Positions 35,457-44,331 of a stretch of 64,000 nucleotides of DNA are shown here, piece after piece. The stretch is from Azospirillum brasilense (GTDB lineage: Bacteria; Pseudomonadota; Alphaproteobacteria; Azospirillales; Azospirillaceae): positions 1,665,501 through 1,729,500 of the forward strand of contig NZ_CP032346.1 in the NCBI RefSeq assembly GCF_005222205.1. The letters are read 5' to 3'. The translations under genes were made by a program, and so were the position numbers. The notes below the pieces were generated by a model that worked only from the letters and a program-made list of their open reading frames with translations, did not search any database and had not been told where the DNA came from. How positions within the stretch are numbered: position 1 is the stretch's first letter; every line of letters starts with the position of its first letter.

Positions 35457-36692
35457 ATGACGGACACGACTCTGGGCCGGGCGGCGGGTTCGACCACGCT
35501 GCTGCCGGGGATCGACTGGCGGGTGGTCGCCGTGGCTCTGCTCGCCCTGGTGGGCGGCGGCCTGTGGATCGGCGACGCCGTGTCGGGGCGGCAGGCGGCG
35601 CTTTATCTGGTGGGCGGCGCCATGGGCCTCGTGCTCTACCACGCGCTGTTCGGCTTCACCTCCGCCTTCCGCGTCTTCATCGCGGACCGGCGCGGGGCGG
35701 GGCTGCGGGCGCAGATGGTCATGCTCGCCGTGGCCTGCGCGCTGTTCTTCCCGGTGCTGGCGGCGGGCACACTGTTCGGCACGCCGGTGAAGGGGCTGGT
35801 GTCGCCGGTCGGCCTGTCGGTGGTGGCCGGCGCCTTCCTGTTCGGGATCGGCATGCAACTCGGCGGCGGCTGCGCCTCGGGCACGCTGTTCACGGTGGGC
35901 GGCGGCAGCACGCGGATGGTCGTGACGCTCGCCTTCTTCATCGTCGGCTCGGTGCTGGGGGCCTATCACCTGCCCTGGTGGCAGGCGCAATGGACCGCCG
36001 CCCCGGTGTCGGTCGTCGCGGCCTGGGGCTGGCCGGTGGCGCTGGCGGTCAACCTCGCCATCTTCGCCGCGGTCTACGCCGGCACCCTCGCGCTGGAGAA
36101 GCGGCGCCACGGGCGCCTGATCGAAGGCGCTCCAGCCAGGACCGAAGGGCTGCGGCGCTTCCTGCGCGGTCCATGGCCGCTGGTCTGGGGCGCGGTCGCC
36201 CTGGCCGTGCTGAACTTCGCGACGCTGGCGCTGGCCGGGCGTCCGTGGGGCATCACCTCGGCCTTCGCGCTGTGGGGCAGCAAGGGGCTGGCCGCGCTCG
36301 GCGTGGACGTCGCCTCCTGGCCCTTCTGGCAGGCGCCGGCCCAGGCCAGGGCGTTGCAGGACAGCGTGCTGGCCGACGTCACCTCGGTGATGGATTTCGG
36401 CATCATCCTGGGCGCGCTGCTCGCCGCCGGTCTGGCCGGCAAGTTCGCCCCGGTGTGGAAGCTGCCGCTGCGGTCGCTGGTGGCGGCGGTGGTCGGCGGG
36501 CTTCTGCTCGGCTACGGCTCGCGCCTCGCCTATGGCTGCAACATCGGCGCCTATTTCAGCGGCATCGCCTCGGGCAGCCTGCACGGCTGGGTGTGGATCG
36601 TCGCGGCGCTGGCCGGCAATTACCTGGGCACCGCCCTGCGCCCGTTCTTCGGCTTGGAGGTCGAGCGCACGCCGCGTCCGACCGCTTGCTGA
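35457..36692 (+). CDS. YeeE/YedE-family sulfur-compound transporter
   Basis: The 411-residue inner-membrane protein has about ten helices and the two conserved cysteine sites of the TsuA/YeeE family: GMQLGGGCASGTLFTVGGGS and SRLAYGCNIGAYFSGIASGS. In TsuA such cysteines relay thiosulfate through the channel. The ATG at 35457 has GGAG at 35446-35449; the frame runs upstream to 35352 without family support. No tusA-like sulfurtransferase (usual partner yeeD) follows; the next gene is a convergent LysR regulator. The exact substrate (thiosulfate or another reduced sulfur species) is inferred. Confidence 0.9.
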   Translation: MTDTTLGRAAGSTTLLPGIDWRVVAVALLALVGGGLWIGDAVSGRQAALYLVGGAMGLVLYHALFGFTSAFRVFIADRRGAGLRAQMVMLAVACALFFPVLAAGTLFGTPVKGLVSPVGLSVVAGAFLFGIGMQLGGGCASGTLFTVGGGSTRMVVTLAFFIVGSVLGAYHLPWWQAQWTAAPVSVVAAWGWPVALAVNLAIFAAVYAGTLALEKRRHGRLIEGAPARTEGLRRFLRGPWPLVWGAVALAVLNFATLALAGRPWGITSAFALWGSKGLAALGVDVASWPFWQAPAQARALQDSVLADVTSVMDFGIILGALLAAGLAGKFAPVWKLPLRSLVAAVVGGLLLGYGSRLAYGCNIGAYFSGIASGSLHGWVWIVAALAGNYLGTALRPFFGLEVERTPRPTAC

Positions 36693-36711
36693 ACGACCGA
36701 CTGCTGAGCGG

Positions 36712-37614
36712 TCAACGATACTCCGGCCGCCGGGCCAGCCCTTCCTTCAGATGCTGGATCAGCAGCCGGACCTTGGGCGACAGGTGGCGCTGCGGCGGGT
36801 AGACGGCCCAGACGGCGGTGTTGGGCGGGCGGTGGGCTTCCAATAGGGAGACCAGCCGGCCCGCCGTCAGATGCTCCACCACATAGTAGTCGGGCAGCTG
36901 GCACAGACCGAAGCCGCGCAGCGCGGCGTCCAGCACCGCCGTGCCGCTGTTGCAGCGCCAGCGCCCCTGCGGCCGGAACAGCCACTCGGGCCCGCCATCC
37001 TCCAGCGACCCCGCGTCGAAGGTCCAGCCGTCCGCCGTGCCGGTCAGGCAGTCGTGCTCGGCGAGGTCGGCAAGCCGGCGCGGCGTTCCGCGGCGCTCCA
37101 GATAGGACGGGGCGGCGCACAGATGCATGACCCGCGGCGCGATCCGCGTGGCGACGAGGCTGGAATCCATCAGCCGCCCCAGCCGCACCGCGAGGTCCAC
37201 CCCCTCATGCACCAGATCCAGCCGGCGGTTGGTCAGCTCGATCTCGACGCGGAGCTGCGGGTGGCGCTCCAAAAAATCGTTGACCAGCGGGACCACGAAC
37301 CGCTCGCCGTAGGCCACCGCGCAGGTCAGGCGCAGCAGGCCCTTGGGTTCCGCCTGGAGATCGCTGACGGCGAGCAGCGCCTCGTCCCGCTCCTCGATCA
37401 GGCGGCGGCACTGGGTGAGCAGGGAGCGGCCCGCCTCGGTCAGCGTCACGCTGCGGGTGGTGCGGTAGAACAGGCGGGCCTGCAAGCGGTCCTCCAGCCG
37501 CGCCACCTGCCGGCTGACCTGCGAGGAGGAGATGCGCAGCCGCTCCGCCGCGCGGGAGAAGCCGCCGCACTCGGCGACCGCCACGAACTCGTCGATGCCA
37601 TCCCAGCGGCTCAC
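36712..37614 (-). CDS. LysR-family transcriptional regulator
   Basis: This 300-residue protein belongs to the PA0477/DsdC-like CrgA group. The N-terminal HTH reads FVAVAECGGFSRAAERLRIS then SQVSRQVARLEDRL. The effector domain includes GLLRLTCAVAYGERFVVPLV and AVRLGRLMDSSLVATRIAPR. It is divergent from frmA with a 131-bp gap, which marks it as a likely regulator of the frmA-fghA operon; AT-rich dyads such as GTTG-T-CAAC at 37680-37688 in the gap are candidate sites. The family usually senses quinones, aldehydes or related molecules. Confidence 0.9.
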   Translation of the reverse strand: MSRWDGIDEFVAVAECGGFSRAAERLRISSSQVSRQVARLEDRLQARLFYRTTRSVTLTEAGRSLLTQCRRLIEERDEALLAVSDLQAEPKGLLRLTCAVAYGERFVVPLVNDFLERHPQLRVEIELTNRRLDLVHEGVDLAVRLGRLMDSSLVATRIAPRVMHLCAAPSYLERRGTPRRLADLAEHDCLTGTADGWTFDAGSLEDGGPEWLFRPQGRWRCNSGTAVLDAALRGFGLCQLPDYYVVEHLTAGRLVSLLEAHRPPNTAVWAVYPPQRHLSPKVRLLIQHLKEGLARRPEYR

Positions 37615-37745
37615 CCGTCAAACCTCCAATTCCGCGCCGATTATCCCCATACGGCAACAATCCTCTCCAACATTGCAGCGTTGTCAACGCGCGCGGAATG
37701 CTAACGTCGATCATCAAAGAAACGCGAACGCATGGAGACGGTGGG

Positions 37746-38864
37746 ATGGTGAAGTCACGCGCGGCGGTGGCCTGGGAAGCGAAGCGCCCCCTGGAGATTG
37801 AAGAGGTCGAGGTCGCGGCGCCCAAGCAGGGCGAGGTTCTGGTGCGCATCGTCGCCACCGGCGTCTGCCACACCGACGCCTACACCCTGTCGGGCATGGA
37901 TTCGGAGGGCGTGTTCCCGGCGATCCTGGGCCATGAGGGCGCCGGCATCGTCGAGGAGGTCGGGCCGGGCGTCACCTCCGTCCAGGTGGGCGACCATGTC
38001 ATCCCGCTCTACACGCCGGAATGCGGCAAGTGCAAATTCTGCCTGTCTGGCAAGACCAACCTCTGTCAGGCGATCCGCACCACCCAGGGCAAGGGACTGA
38101 TGCCGGACGGCACCAGCCGCTTCACGGCGAAGGGCCAGCCGGTGTTCCACTACATGGGCACCTCCACCTTCTCCGAATACACGGTGCTGCCGGAGATCGC
38201 GGTCGCCAAGATCAACAAGGCGGCGCCGCTGGAGAAGGTCTGCCTGCTCGGCTGCGGCGTGACCACCGGCATGGGCGCGGTGCGCAACACCGCGAAGGTC
38301 GAGCCGGGCTCGACGGTCGCCATCTTCGGGCTGGGCGGCATCGGCCTGTCGGCGATCATCGGCGCCGTCATGGCGAAGGCGTCGCGCATCATCGGCATCG
38401 ACATCAACCCCGACAAGTTCGAGATCGCCAAGCAGCTCGGCGCCACCGACGTGGTGAACCCGAAGGACTACGACCGCCCTATCCAGGAGGTTCTGGTCGA
38501 GATGACCGACGGTGGCGTCGATTACAGCTTCGAGTGCATCGGCAACGTGAAGGTGATGCGCGCGGCGCTGGAATGCTGCCACAAGGGCTGGGGCGAGTCG
38601 GTGATCATCGGCGTCGCCGGGGCCGGGGAGGAGATCAGCACCCGCCCGTTCCAGCTCGTCACCGGGCGCGTCTGGCGCGGCTCCGCCTTCGGCGGCGTGC
38701 GCGGCCGGTCGGAGCTGCCGGATTACGTGGAGCGCTACCTGAAGGGCGAGTTCGAGCTGGACACCTTCATCACCCACACCATGGGGCTGGAGGACATCAA
38801 CAAGGCCTTCGACCTGATGCACGAGGGCAAGAGCATCCGTTCCGTCATCCTCTACAACCCGTGA
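37746..38864 (+). CDS. frmA: S-(hydroxymethyl)glutathione dehydrogenase / class III alcohol dehydrogenase
   Basis: The 372-residue zinc dehydrogenase has catalytic zinc ligands C41 (VATGVCHTDAYTLSG) and H63-E64 (ILGHEGAGIV), and structural zinc cysteines in PECGKCKFCLSGKTNLC. The NAD-binding motif is GLGGIGLSAI, and the class III signature SRIIGIDINPDKFEIAKQLG is present. It oxidises S-hydroxymethylglutathione, formed from formaldehyde and glutathione, in the cytoplasm. GGTGGG lies just before the ATG. fghA follows after 7 nt, completing the detoxification pathway. Confidence 0.97.
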   Translation: MVKSRAAVAWEAKRPLEIEEVEVAAPKQGEVLVRIVATGVCHTDAYTLSGMDSEGVFPAILGHEGAGIVEEVGPGVTSVQVGDHVIPLYTPECGKCKFCLSGKTNLCQAIRTTQGKGLMPDGTSRFTAKGQPVFHYMGTSTFSEYTVLPEIAVAKINKAAPLEKVCLLGCGVTTGMGAVRNTAKVEPGSTVAIFGLGGIGLSAIIGAVMAKASRIIGIDINPDKFEIAKQLGATDVVNPKDYDRPIQEVLVEMTDGGVDYSFECIGNVKVMRAALECCHKGWGESVIIGVAGAGEEISTRPFQLVTGRVWRGSAFGGVRGRSELPDYVERYLKGEFELDTFITHTMGLEDINKAFDLMHEGKSIRSVILYNP

Positions 38865-38871
38865 GGACCGG

Positions 38872-39723
38872 ATGGAGTCGCAACTGACCCAGATCGCGGC
38901 GAACCGCTGCTTCGGCGGCTGGCACAAGCGCTTCCGGCACCGTTCCGCGGTGCTGGATTGCGACATGGTCTTCGCCGTCTATCTGCCGCCGCAGGCCGAG
39001 TCGGGCAGGGTGCCGGTGTTCTACTGGCTGTCCGGCCTGACCTGCACCGACGAGAACTTCATGCAGAAGGCCGGCGCCATGCGGATGGCGGCGGAACTCG
39101 GCATCGCCATCGTGGCGCCGGACACCAGCCCGCGCGGCCCCGACGTGCCCGGCGATCCGGACGGCGCCTGGGACTTCGGGCTGGGCGCCGGCTTCTACGT
39201 CAACGCGACGCGGGAGCCTTGGGCGAAGCATTATCGCATGCACGACTATGTGGTGCGGGAACTGCCGGCGCTGGTCGAGGCCGAACTGCCGGTGACCGAC
39301 CGGCGCTCCATCTCCGGACACTCCATGGGCGGGCACGGCGCGCTGGTCTGCGCGCTGCGCAACCCGGGCCGCTACCGCGCCGTGTCGGCCTTCGCGCCGA
39401 TCGGCAATCCGGCGAGCGTTCCTTGGGGCGAGAAGGCGTTCGAGCGCTTCTTCGGCACCGACTACGCGGCGTGGCTGGAGTGGGACAGCTGCGCCCTGCT
39501 GGGCCGCGCCACCGAGAAGCTGCCGATCCTGGTGGACCAGGGCGACGCCGACAGCTTCCTGGAGAAGCAGTTGAAGCCGGAGAACCTGCAGCGGGCGGCG
39601 GAGGCGGCAGGCCACCCGCTGACCCTGCGGATGCAGCCGGGCTACGACCACAGCTACTTCTTCATCGCCAGCTTCATCGACGACCATCTGCGCCACCACG
39701 CGGCGGCGCTGCTGGCGGACTGA
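38872..39723 (+). CDS. fghA: S-formylglutathione hydrolase
   Basis: The 283-residue serine hydrolase (esterase D family) has nucleophile S151 in SISGHSMGGHG, an oxyanion region WLSGLTCTDENFMQKAG, and the Asp and His of the triad in VDQGDADSF and GYDHSYFFI. It converts S-formylglutathione to formate and glutathione. The 7-nt spacing from frmA shows a two-gene operon for formaldehyde removal. Normal length for the family. Confidence 0.97.
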   Translation: MESQLTQIAANRCFGGWHKRFRHRSAVLDCDMVFAVYLPPQAESGRVPVFYWLSGLTCTDENFMQKAGAMRMAAELGIAIVAPDTSPRGPDVPGDPDGAWDFGLGAGFYVNATREPWAKHYRMHDYVVRELPALVEAELPVTDRRSISGHSMGGHGALVCALRNPGRYRAVSAFAPIGNPASVPWGEKAFERFFGTDYAAWLEWDSCALLGRATEKLPILVDQGDADSFLEKQLKPENLQRAAEAAGHPLTLRMQPGYDHSYFFIASFIDDHLRHHAAALLAD

Positions 39724-39731
39724 CGCGTTCC

Positions 39732-39780
39732 GTCCGGACATACGGCCCACCCATTCACGGAATGGGCCGTATGTCCGGAC
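39732..39780 (+). terminator. Long hairpin downstream of fghA
   Basis: An 18-bp perfect arm pair, GTCCGGACATACGGCCCA (39732-39749) and TGGGCCGTATGTCCGGAC (39763-39780), with a 13-nt loop lies 9 nt after the fghA stop. It is not followed by a T-run, so it may be a transcript-stabilising or processing structure, or a repeat, rather than a simple terminator. Confidence 0.6.
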
Positions 39781-39858
39781 CGGTCTCCCATTCGTATCGA
39801 CAAGCCTCCGACCCAAAGGCATCATTTCGTTACGACGCGAAATAATTGGGAGGTTGTC

Positions 39859-40845
39859 GTGAAGTTCATGTCCAAGACCCGCCGTCTGGCCTTCGCCGCC
39901 GTCGCGGGTGCGGTCGCCATCGGCGCCACCGTCGCCGTGGCGCAGACCCCGGCCTTCTTCCGCATCGGCACGGGCGGCACCGCCGGCACCTACTATCCGG
40001 TGGGCGGTCTGATCGCCAACGTCATCTCCGGCACCAACGGCGGCGTCCCCGGTCTGGTGGCGACGGCGGTGGCCTCCAACGGCTCCGTCGCCAACATCAA
40101 CGCGATCAACGGTGGTTCGTCCGAGTCGGGCTTCTCGCAGTCGGATGTCGCCTACTGGGCCCACACCGGCACCGGCCTGTTCGAGGGCAAGGGCAAGGTC
40201 GAGGACCTGCGCGTCATCGCCACGCTCTACCCGGAAACCATCCATCTGGTCGCCCGCAAGGACGCCAACATCAAGTCGGTCGCCGACCTGAAGGGCAAGC
40301 GGGTGTCGCTGGACGAGCCGGGCTCGGGCACGCTGGTCGATTCGCGCATCGTGCTCGGCGCCTTCGGCCTGACCGAGAAGGACGTGAAGGCGGAGTATCT
40401 GAAGCCGGGTCCGGCGGGCGACCGCCTGCGCGACGGCGCTCTGGACGCCTACTTCTTCGTCGGCGGCTACCCGACCGGCGCCATCTCCGAACTCGCGACC
40501 TCGTCGGGCATCTCACTGGTTCCGATCACCGGGCCGGAAATCGACAAGATGCTGGCCCAGTACCAGTTCTTCGCCAAGGACACGGTGCCGGCCAACACCT
40601 ACAAGGACGTTCCGGAGACGCCGACCATCTCCGTGAACGCCCAGTGGCTGACCAGCGCCAAGCAGCCGGACGACCTCGTCTACAACATCGTCAAGACGCT
40701 CTACAACGAGAAGAGCCGCGCCGCGCTCGAGGCCGGCCATGCCAAGGGCAAGCTCGTCACCTTGCAGACGGCGACCAACGGTCTGGGCATCCCGCTGCAT
40801 CCGGGTGCCGAGAAGTTCTACAAGGAACAGGGCGTCCTGAAGTAA
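39859..40845 (+). CDS. TAXI-family TRAP transporter substrate-binding protein
   Basis: The 328-residue precursor has a signal peptide (FAAVAGAVAIGATVAVAQ) and the TAXI hallmark RIGTGGTAGTYYPVGGLIAN, followed by the SVANINAINGG and VARKDANIKSVADLKGKRVS segments. TAXI binding proteins deliver substrates such as glutamate to a fused membrane component. That component is encoded next (41082), separated by a 236-bp gap holding a repeat element. The ATG at 39859 is preceded by GGGAGG at 39849-39854. Confidence 0.95.
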   Translation: MKFMSKTRRLAFAAVAGAVAIGATVAVAQTPAFFRIGTGGTAGTYYPVGGLIANVISGTNGGVPGLVATAVASNGSVANINAINGGSSESGFSQSDVAYWAHTGTGLFEGKGKVEDLRVIATLYPETIHLVARKDANIKSVADLKGKRVSLDEPGSGTLVDSRIVLGAFGLTEKDVKAEYLKPGPAGDRLRDGALDAYFFVGGYPTGAISELATSSGISLVPITGPEIDKMLAQYQFFAKDTVPANTYKDVPETPTISVNAQWLTSAKQPDDLVYNIVKTLYNEKSRAALEAGHAKGKLVTLQTATNGLGIPLHPGAEKFYKEQGVLK

Positions 40846-40891
40846 GACGCGCTCTCCTTACATTTTCTCATGCCGCATCCGACCAGCATAG

Positions 40892-41041
40892 CCCTCTCCC
40901 CTCCGCTCACGCGCAAACGTCGTTTGCGCTGACGCGGCAGGCGGACCTTCGGTCCGCCGAAAGCGGGGAGAGGGTGGCCCGAAGGGCCGGTGAGGGGGAT
41001 GCGCTTTTGCCGAACTTCCCGACACGCGCAACCCCCTCACC
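40892..41041. repeat. Nested GC-rich dyad element between TAXI binding protein and permease
   Basis: Outer arms CCCTCTCCCC (40892-40901) and GGGGAGAGGG (40965-40974) enclose two hairpins, GCGCAAAC-GTC-GTTTGCGC (40911-40929) and GGCGGACC-TTC-GGTCCGCC (40940-40958). A second pair, GGTGAGGGGG (40989-40998) and CCCCCTCACC (41032-41041), follows. The whole looks like a mobile extragenic repeat that now separates two operon genes. Confidence 0.8.
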
Positions 41042-41081
41042 CTAACCCTCTCCCCAGAGGGAAGAGGGGAATGGAGCATCC

Positions 41082-43157
41082 ATGACCGATACCCATCGCG
41101 ATCCGCCATCCAACATCCGGCTGGATTCCGCGTCCATGGAACTCGACGAGGCCAAGGCGCGGGAGTTGGAGGAGAAGTTCGACTCCGAAATCCGCTTCCG
41201 GCCGCTGTCGCCGCTGGCGGGGAAGCTGGTCGGCGGGCTGCTGATCATTCTGTCGCTGTTCCATTACTACACCGCCGGCTTCGGCCTGCTGCCGGAGATG
41301 GAGCACCGCGGCATCCATCTGTCCTTCGTGCTGGGCCTCGTCTTCCTGGTCTTCCCCTTCACCAAGCGCGGCTACGGCGAGCCGGTGATGGGCACGCTGC
41401 TGCGCCCGCTGGGCATCGGCCTTCAGGATTGGGCGCTGGCCATCGGCGCGGTCGTCGCGGTGATGCACGTCCCGCTGATCCCGCTCGACGATCTGGCCTT
41501 CCGCGTCGGCAACCCGACCACCACCGACGTCATCCTCGGCTCCATCCTGATCATCGTGCTGCTGGAGGCGACCCGCCGGTCGGTCGGCTGGCCGCTGCCG
41601 ATCATTTCGCTGATCTTCATGAGCTACGCGATCTGGGGGCCGCAGATGCCCGGGCTGCTGAAGCATCCCGGCGCCACGGTCTCCCAGCTCGTCGACCACC
41701 TCTACCTGACGACGCAGGGCGTCTACGGCATCGCGCTCGGCGTGGTGGCGACCTACGTCTTCCATTTCGTGCTGTTCGGCGTCTTCGCCACGCGCATCGG
41801 GCTGGGGCAGCTCTTCCTCGACTGCGCGGCCTGGGTGGCCGGGCGCTACGCCGGCGGTCCCGCCAAGGTCGCCATCTTCGGGTCGGCGCTGTTCGGCATG
41901 ATCTCAGGCTCCTCGGTCGCCAACACGGTGACGGTGGGCTCGCTGACCATCCCGGCGATGAAGCGGCTGGGCTACAAGCCGCATTTCGCCGCCGCCGTGG
42001 AATCGACGGCCTCCACCGGCGGGCAGATCACCCCGCCGATCATGGGCGCCGCCGCCTTCCTGATGATCGAGTTCCTGGGGCTGCCCTACACGACCATCAT
42101 CCTGGCGGCCATCGTCCCCGCCTTCATGCATTTCTTCGGCGTTCTGGTCCAAGTGCATTTCGAGGCCAAGCGCAACGGCCTGCGCGGCCTGCGCCCCGAC
42201 GAGATGCCGGACCTGAAGGAGGCCTTCCGCCGCGACTGGCCGACGGTCATCCCCCTGGTCGTGCTGATCGGCATCCTGATCGCCGGCTACACGCCCTACA
42301 TGGCCGCCTTCTGGGGCATCACCCTGTGCATCGCGGTCGGCCTGCTGAACCCGCGCAAGCGCATGACCATCTGGGAGGTTCTCGACGGCCTGCGCGACGG
42401 CGCCAAATACGCGCTGGCGGTCGGTGCCGCCGCCGCCACGGTGGGCATCATCGTCGGCGTGGTCACGCTGACCGGGGTGGGCTTCAAGATCTCCTACATC
42501 GTCACCTCCACCGCGGGGGACATGGCGGCCTGGGCCGGGGCCTTCCTGCCGGGCTGGCTGGCCGACGCCAAGGGGCTGACGCTGCTGTTCACCCTGATCA
42601 TGACCGGCGTGGTCTGCATCCTGATGGGCTGCGGCATCCCGACGACCGCCAACTACATCATCATGGCGACCATCGCCGCGCCGGCGCTCGGCCTGCTCGG
42701 CGTGGCGCCGATCGTGGCGCATTTCTTCGTCTTCTATTACGGCGTGCTGGCCGACATCACGCCGCCGGTGGCGCTGGCCGCCTACGCGGCGGCGGGCATG
42801 GCGGGGGCCGACCCCTTCAAGACCGGCAACACCGCCTTCCGGCTGGGTCTGGCGAAGGCGCTGGTGCCCTTCGTCTTCGTCTTCTCGCCGTCGCTGCTTC
42901 TGGTGGCGCCGGGCTTCAACTGGCCGGACTTCTTCATCGCCTTCCTCGGCTGCATCGTCGGCATCGTCTGCCTGGGCGCCACCCTGACCGGCTGGCTGCT
43001 GACCCACATGCGGGGGTGGGAGCGGCTGCTGCTCGGCATCGCCGCCATTCTGCTGGTGACGCCGGAGCTGTATTCGTCGCTTCTGGGGCTGGCGCTGATC
43101 GTGCCCGTCCTGCTCCGCCAGATGTCGGCCCGCCGCCTGACGCCCGAAGCCGCCTAA
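41082..43157 (+). CDS. TRAP transporter fused membrane protein (small + large subunits)
   Basis: The 691-residue inner-membrane protein combines the 4-helix DctQ-like (about 45-190) and the 12-helix DctM-like parts in one chain, as is normal for TAXI systems. Clear DctM signatures are FGSALFGMISGSSVANTVTV, STGGQITPPIMGAAAFLM and MGCGIPTTANYIIMATIAAP. It imports substrate with a Na+ gradient. A GGAG stands 7 nt before the ATG. The enzyme gene at 43192 follows after 34 nt, so the transporter and enzyme likely form one operon. Confidence 0.95.
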   Translation: MTDTHRDPPSNIRLDSASMELDEAKARELEEKFDSEIRFRPLSPLAGKLVGGLLIILSLFHYYTAGFGLLPEMEHRGIHLSFVLGLVFLVFPFTKRGYGEPVMGTLLRPLGIGLQDWALAIGAVVAVMHVPLIPLDDLAFRVGNPTTTDVILGSILIIVLLEATRRSVGWPLPIISLIFMSYAIWGPQMPGLLKHPGATVSQLVDHLYLTTQGVYGIALGVVATYVFHFVLFGVFATRIGLGQLFLDCAAWVAGRYAGGPAKVAIFGSALFGMISGSSVANTVTVGSLTIPAMKRLGYKPHFAAAVESTASTGGQITPPIMGAAAFLMIEFLGLPYTTIILAAIVPAFMHFFGVLVQVHFEAKRNGLRGLRPDEMPDLKEAFRRDWPTVIPLVVLIGILIAGYTPYMAAFWGITLCIAVGLLNPRKRMTIWEVLDGLRDGAKYALAVGAAAATVGIIVGVVTLTGVGFKISYIVTSTAGDMAAWAGAFLPGWLADAKGLTLLFTLIMTGVVCILMGCGIPTTANYIIMATIAAPALGLLGVAPIVAHFFVFYYGVLADITPPVALAAYAAAGMAGADPFKTGNTAFRLGLAKALVPFVFVFSPSLLLVAPGFNWPDFFIAFLGCIVGIVCLGATLTGWLLTHMRGWERLLLGIAAILLVTPELYSSLLGLALIVPVLLRQMSARRLTPEAA

Positions 43158-43191
43158 AGACAACATCCGCTCTCTTCGAGAGGACCCGACC

Positions 43192-44205
43192 ATGAACATT
43201 CCCCATCCCTACCTGATGTTTCTCGGCGACGTTCAGGACCAGCTCGGCGCCAAGACGGCGCAGGGCATCGTGGACTGGCGGCGCGACTGGTGCCTCGGCC
43301 AGATCCGGCTGGAGGGCTGCAAGGCCGACCTCGGCATCCCCGACATGACGATCGCGGCGGCGGCGGGGCAGGGCGCCCGCACGCTGGTGGTCGGCGTGGT
43401 GAACGCCGGCGGCGTCCTGCCGGAGCATTGGACGAGCGTCATCGTCCAGGCCATCGAGGCCGGCATGGACGTGGCGAGCGGCCTGCACACCCGGCTGGAG
43501 AGCATCCCGGCCATCGCCGAGGCGGCGGCGCGCCACGGCCGCCAGCTCTTCAACGTGCGCCATTCCGATCAGCGCTTCGCCACCGGCAAGGGAACCAAGC
43601 GTCCGGGGCGGCGGCTGCTGACGGTCGGCACCGACTGCTCGGTCGGCAAGAAATACACGGCGCTGGCCCTGGAGAAGGAGATGCGCGCCCGCGGCATGGA
43701 CGCGGATTTCCGCGCCACCGGCCAGACCGGCGTCTTCATCTCCGGCCGCGGGGTCGCCATCGACGCGGTGGTGGCCGACTTCATCTCCGGCGCGGTGGAG
43801 TGGATCGCCCCGGCCGCCGACCCGACCCATTGGGACCTGATCGAGGGGCAGGGTTCGCTTTACCACCCGTCCTTTGCCGGGGTGTCGCTGGGGCTGCTGC
43901 ACGGCGCCCAGCCCGACGCCTTCGTCGTCTGCCACGAGCCGACCCGCAGCACCATGCGCGGCGTGCAGCACCCGCTGCCGTCGATCCAGGAGGTCATCGA
44001 CCTGACGATCCGCTGCGGACGGCTGACCAACCCGGCCATCCGTCCGGTCGGCATCGCCATCAACACCAAGGCCTACGGCGAGGACGAGGCGCGCGCCTGC
44101 CTGGAGGCGGCGGCCAAGGCCCACGGCCTTCCGGCCAGTGATCCTATCCGGTTCGGCATAGGCGAAATTGTTGACCGTCTGACGGAAGAATTTGCCACCT
44201 CGTAA
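43192..44205 (+). CDS. dgcN: DUF1611 family protein, DgcN-like (D-glutamate N-acetyltransferase candidate)
   Basis: The 337-residue protein has the DUF1611 two-part structure: an N-terminal Rossmann-like domain (GIPDMTIAAAAGQGARTLVV) and a C-terminal P-loop NTPase-like domain with GTDCSVGKKYT at 146-156, then ATGQTGVFISGRGVAIDAVV and DLIEGQGSLYHPSFAGV. Members of DUF1611 include DgcN, which acts with the racemase DgcA in D-glutamate breakdown. The upstream TAXI transporter (a class that can carry glutamate) supports this. No dgcA-like enolase-superfamily gene is next to it. GAGAGGA precedes the ATG. Confidence 0.82.
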   Translation: MNIPHPYLMFLGDVQDQLGAKTAQGIVDWRRDWCLGQIRLEGCKADLGIPDMTIAAAAGQGARTLVVGVVNAGGVLPEHWTSVIVQAIEAGMDVASGLHTRLESIPAIAEAAARHGRQLFNVRHSDQRFATGKGTKRPGRRLLTVGTDCSVGKKYTALALEKEMRARGMDADFRATGQTGVFISGRGVAIDAVVADFISGAVEWIAPAADPTHWDLIEGQGSLYHPSFAGVSLGLLHGAQPDAFVVCHEPTRSTMRGVQHPLPSIQEVIDLTIRCGRLTNPAIRPVGIAINTKAYGEDEARACLEAAAKAHGLPASDPIRFGIGEIVDRLTEEFATS

Positions 44206-44228
44206 CGTTAATAGGGGATGATCAGGAT

Positions 44229-44264
44229 GACGATGGGCGGTACGGAGCACCACCGCCCATCGTC
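44229..44264 (+). terminator. Hairpin after the DgcN-like gene
   Basis: GACGATGGGCGGT (44229-44241) and ACCGCCCATCGTC (44252-44264) form a 13-bp perfect stem with a 10-nt loop, 24 nt after the stop. There is no U-run, but the stem is strong enough to mark the operon end. Confidence 0.65.
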
Positions 44265-44331
44265 CTATGAATGATCACCCGCCATCCGGTTCAGCCGAGT
44301 TGGATCGCGGGCCCGGCCTTCCCACTTGGAC

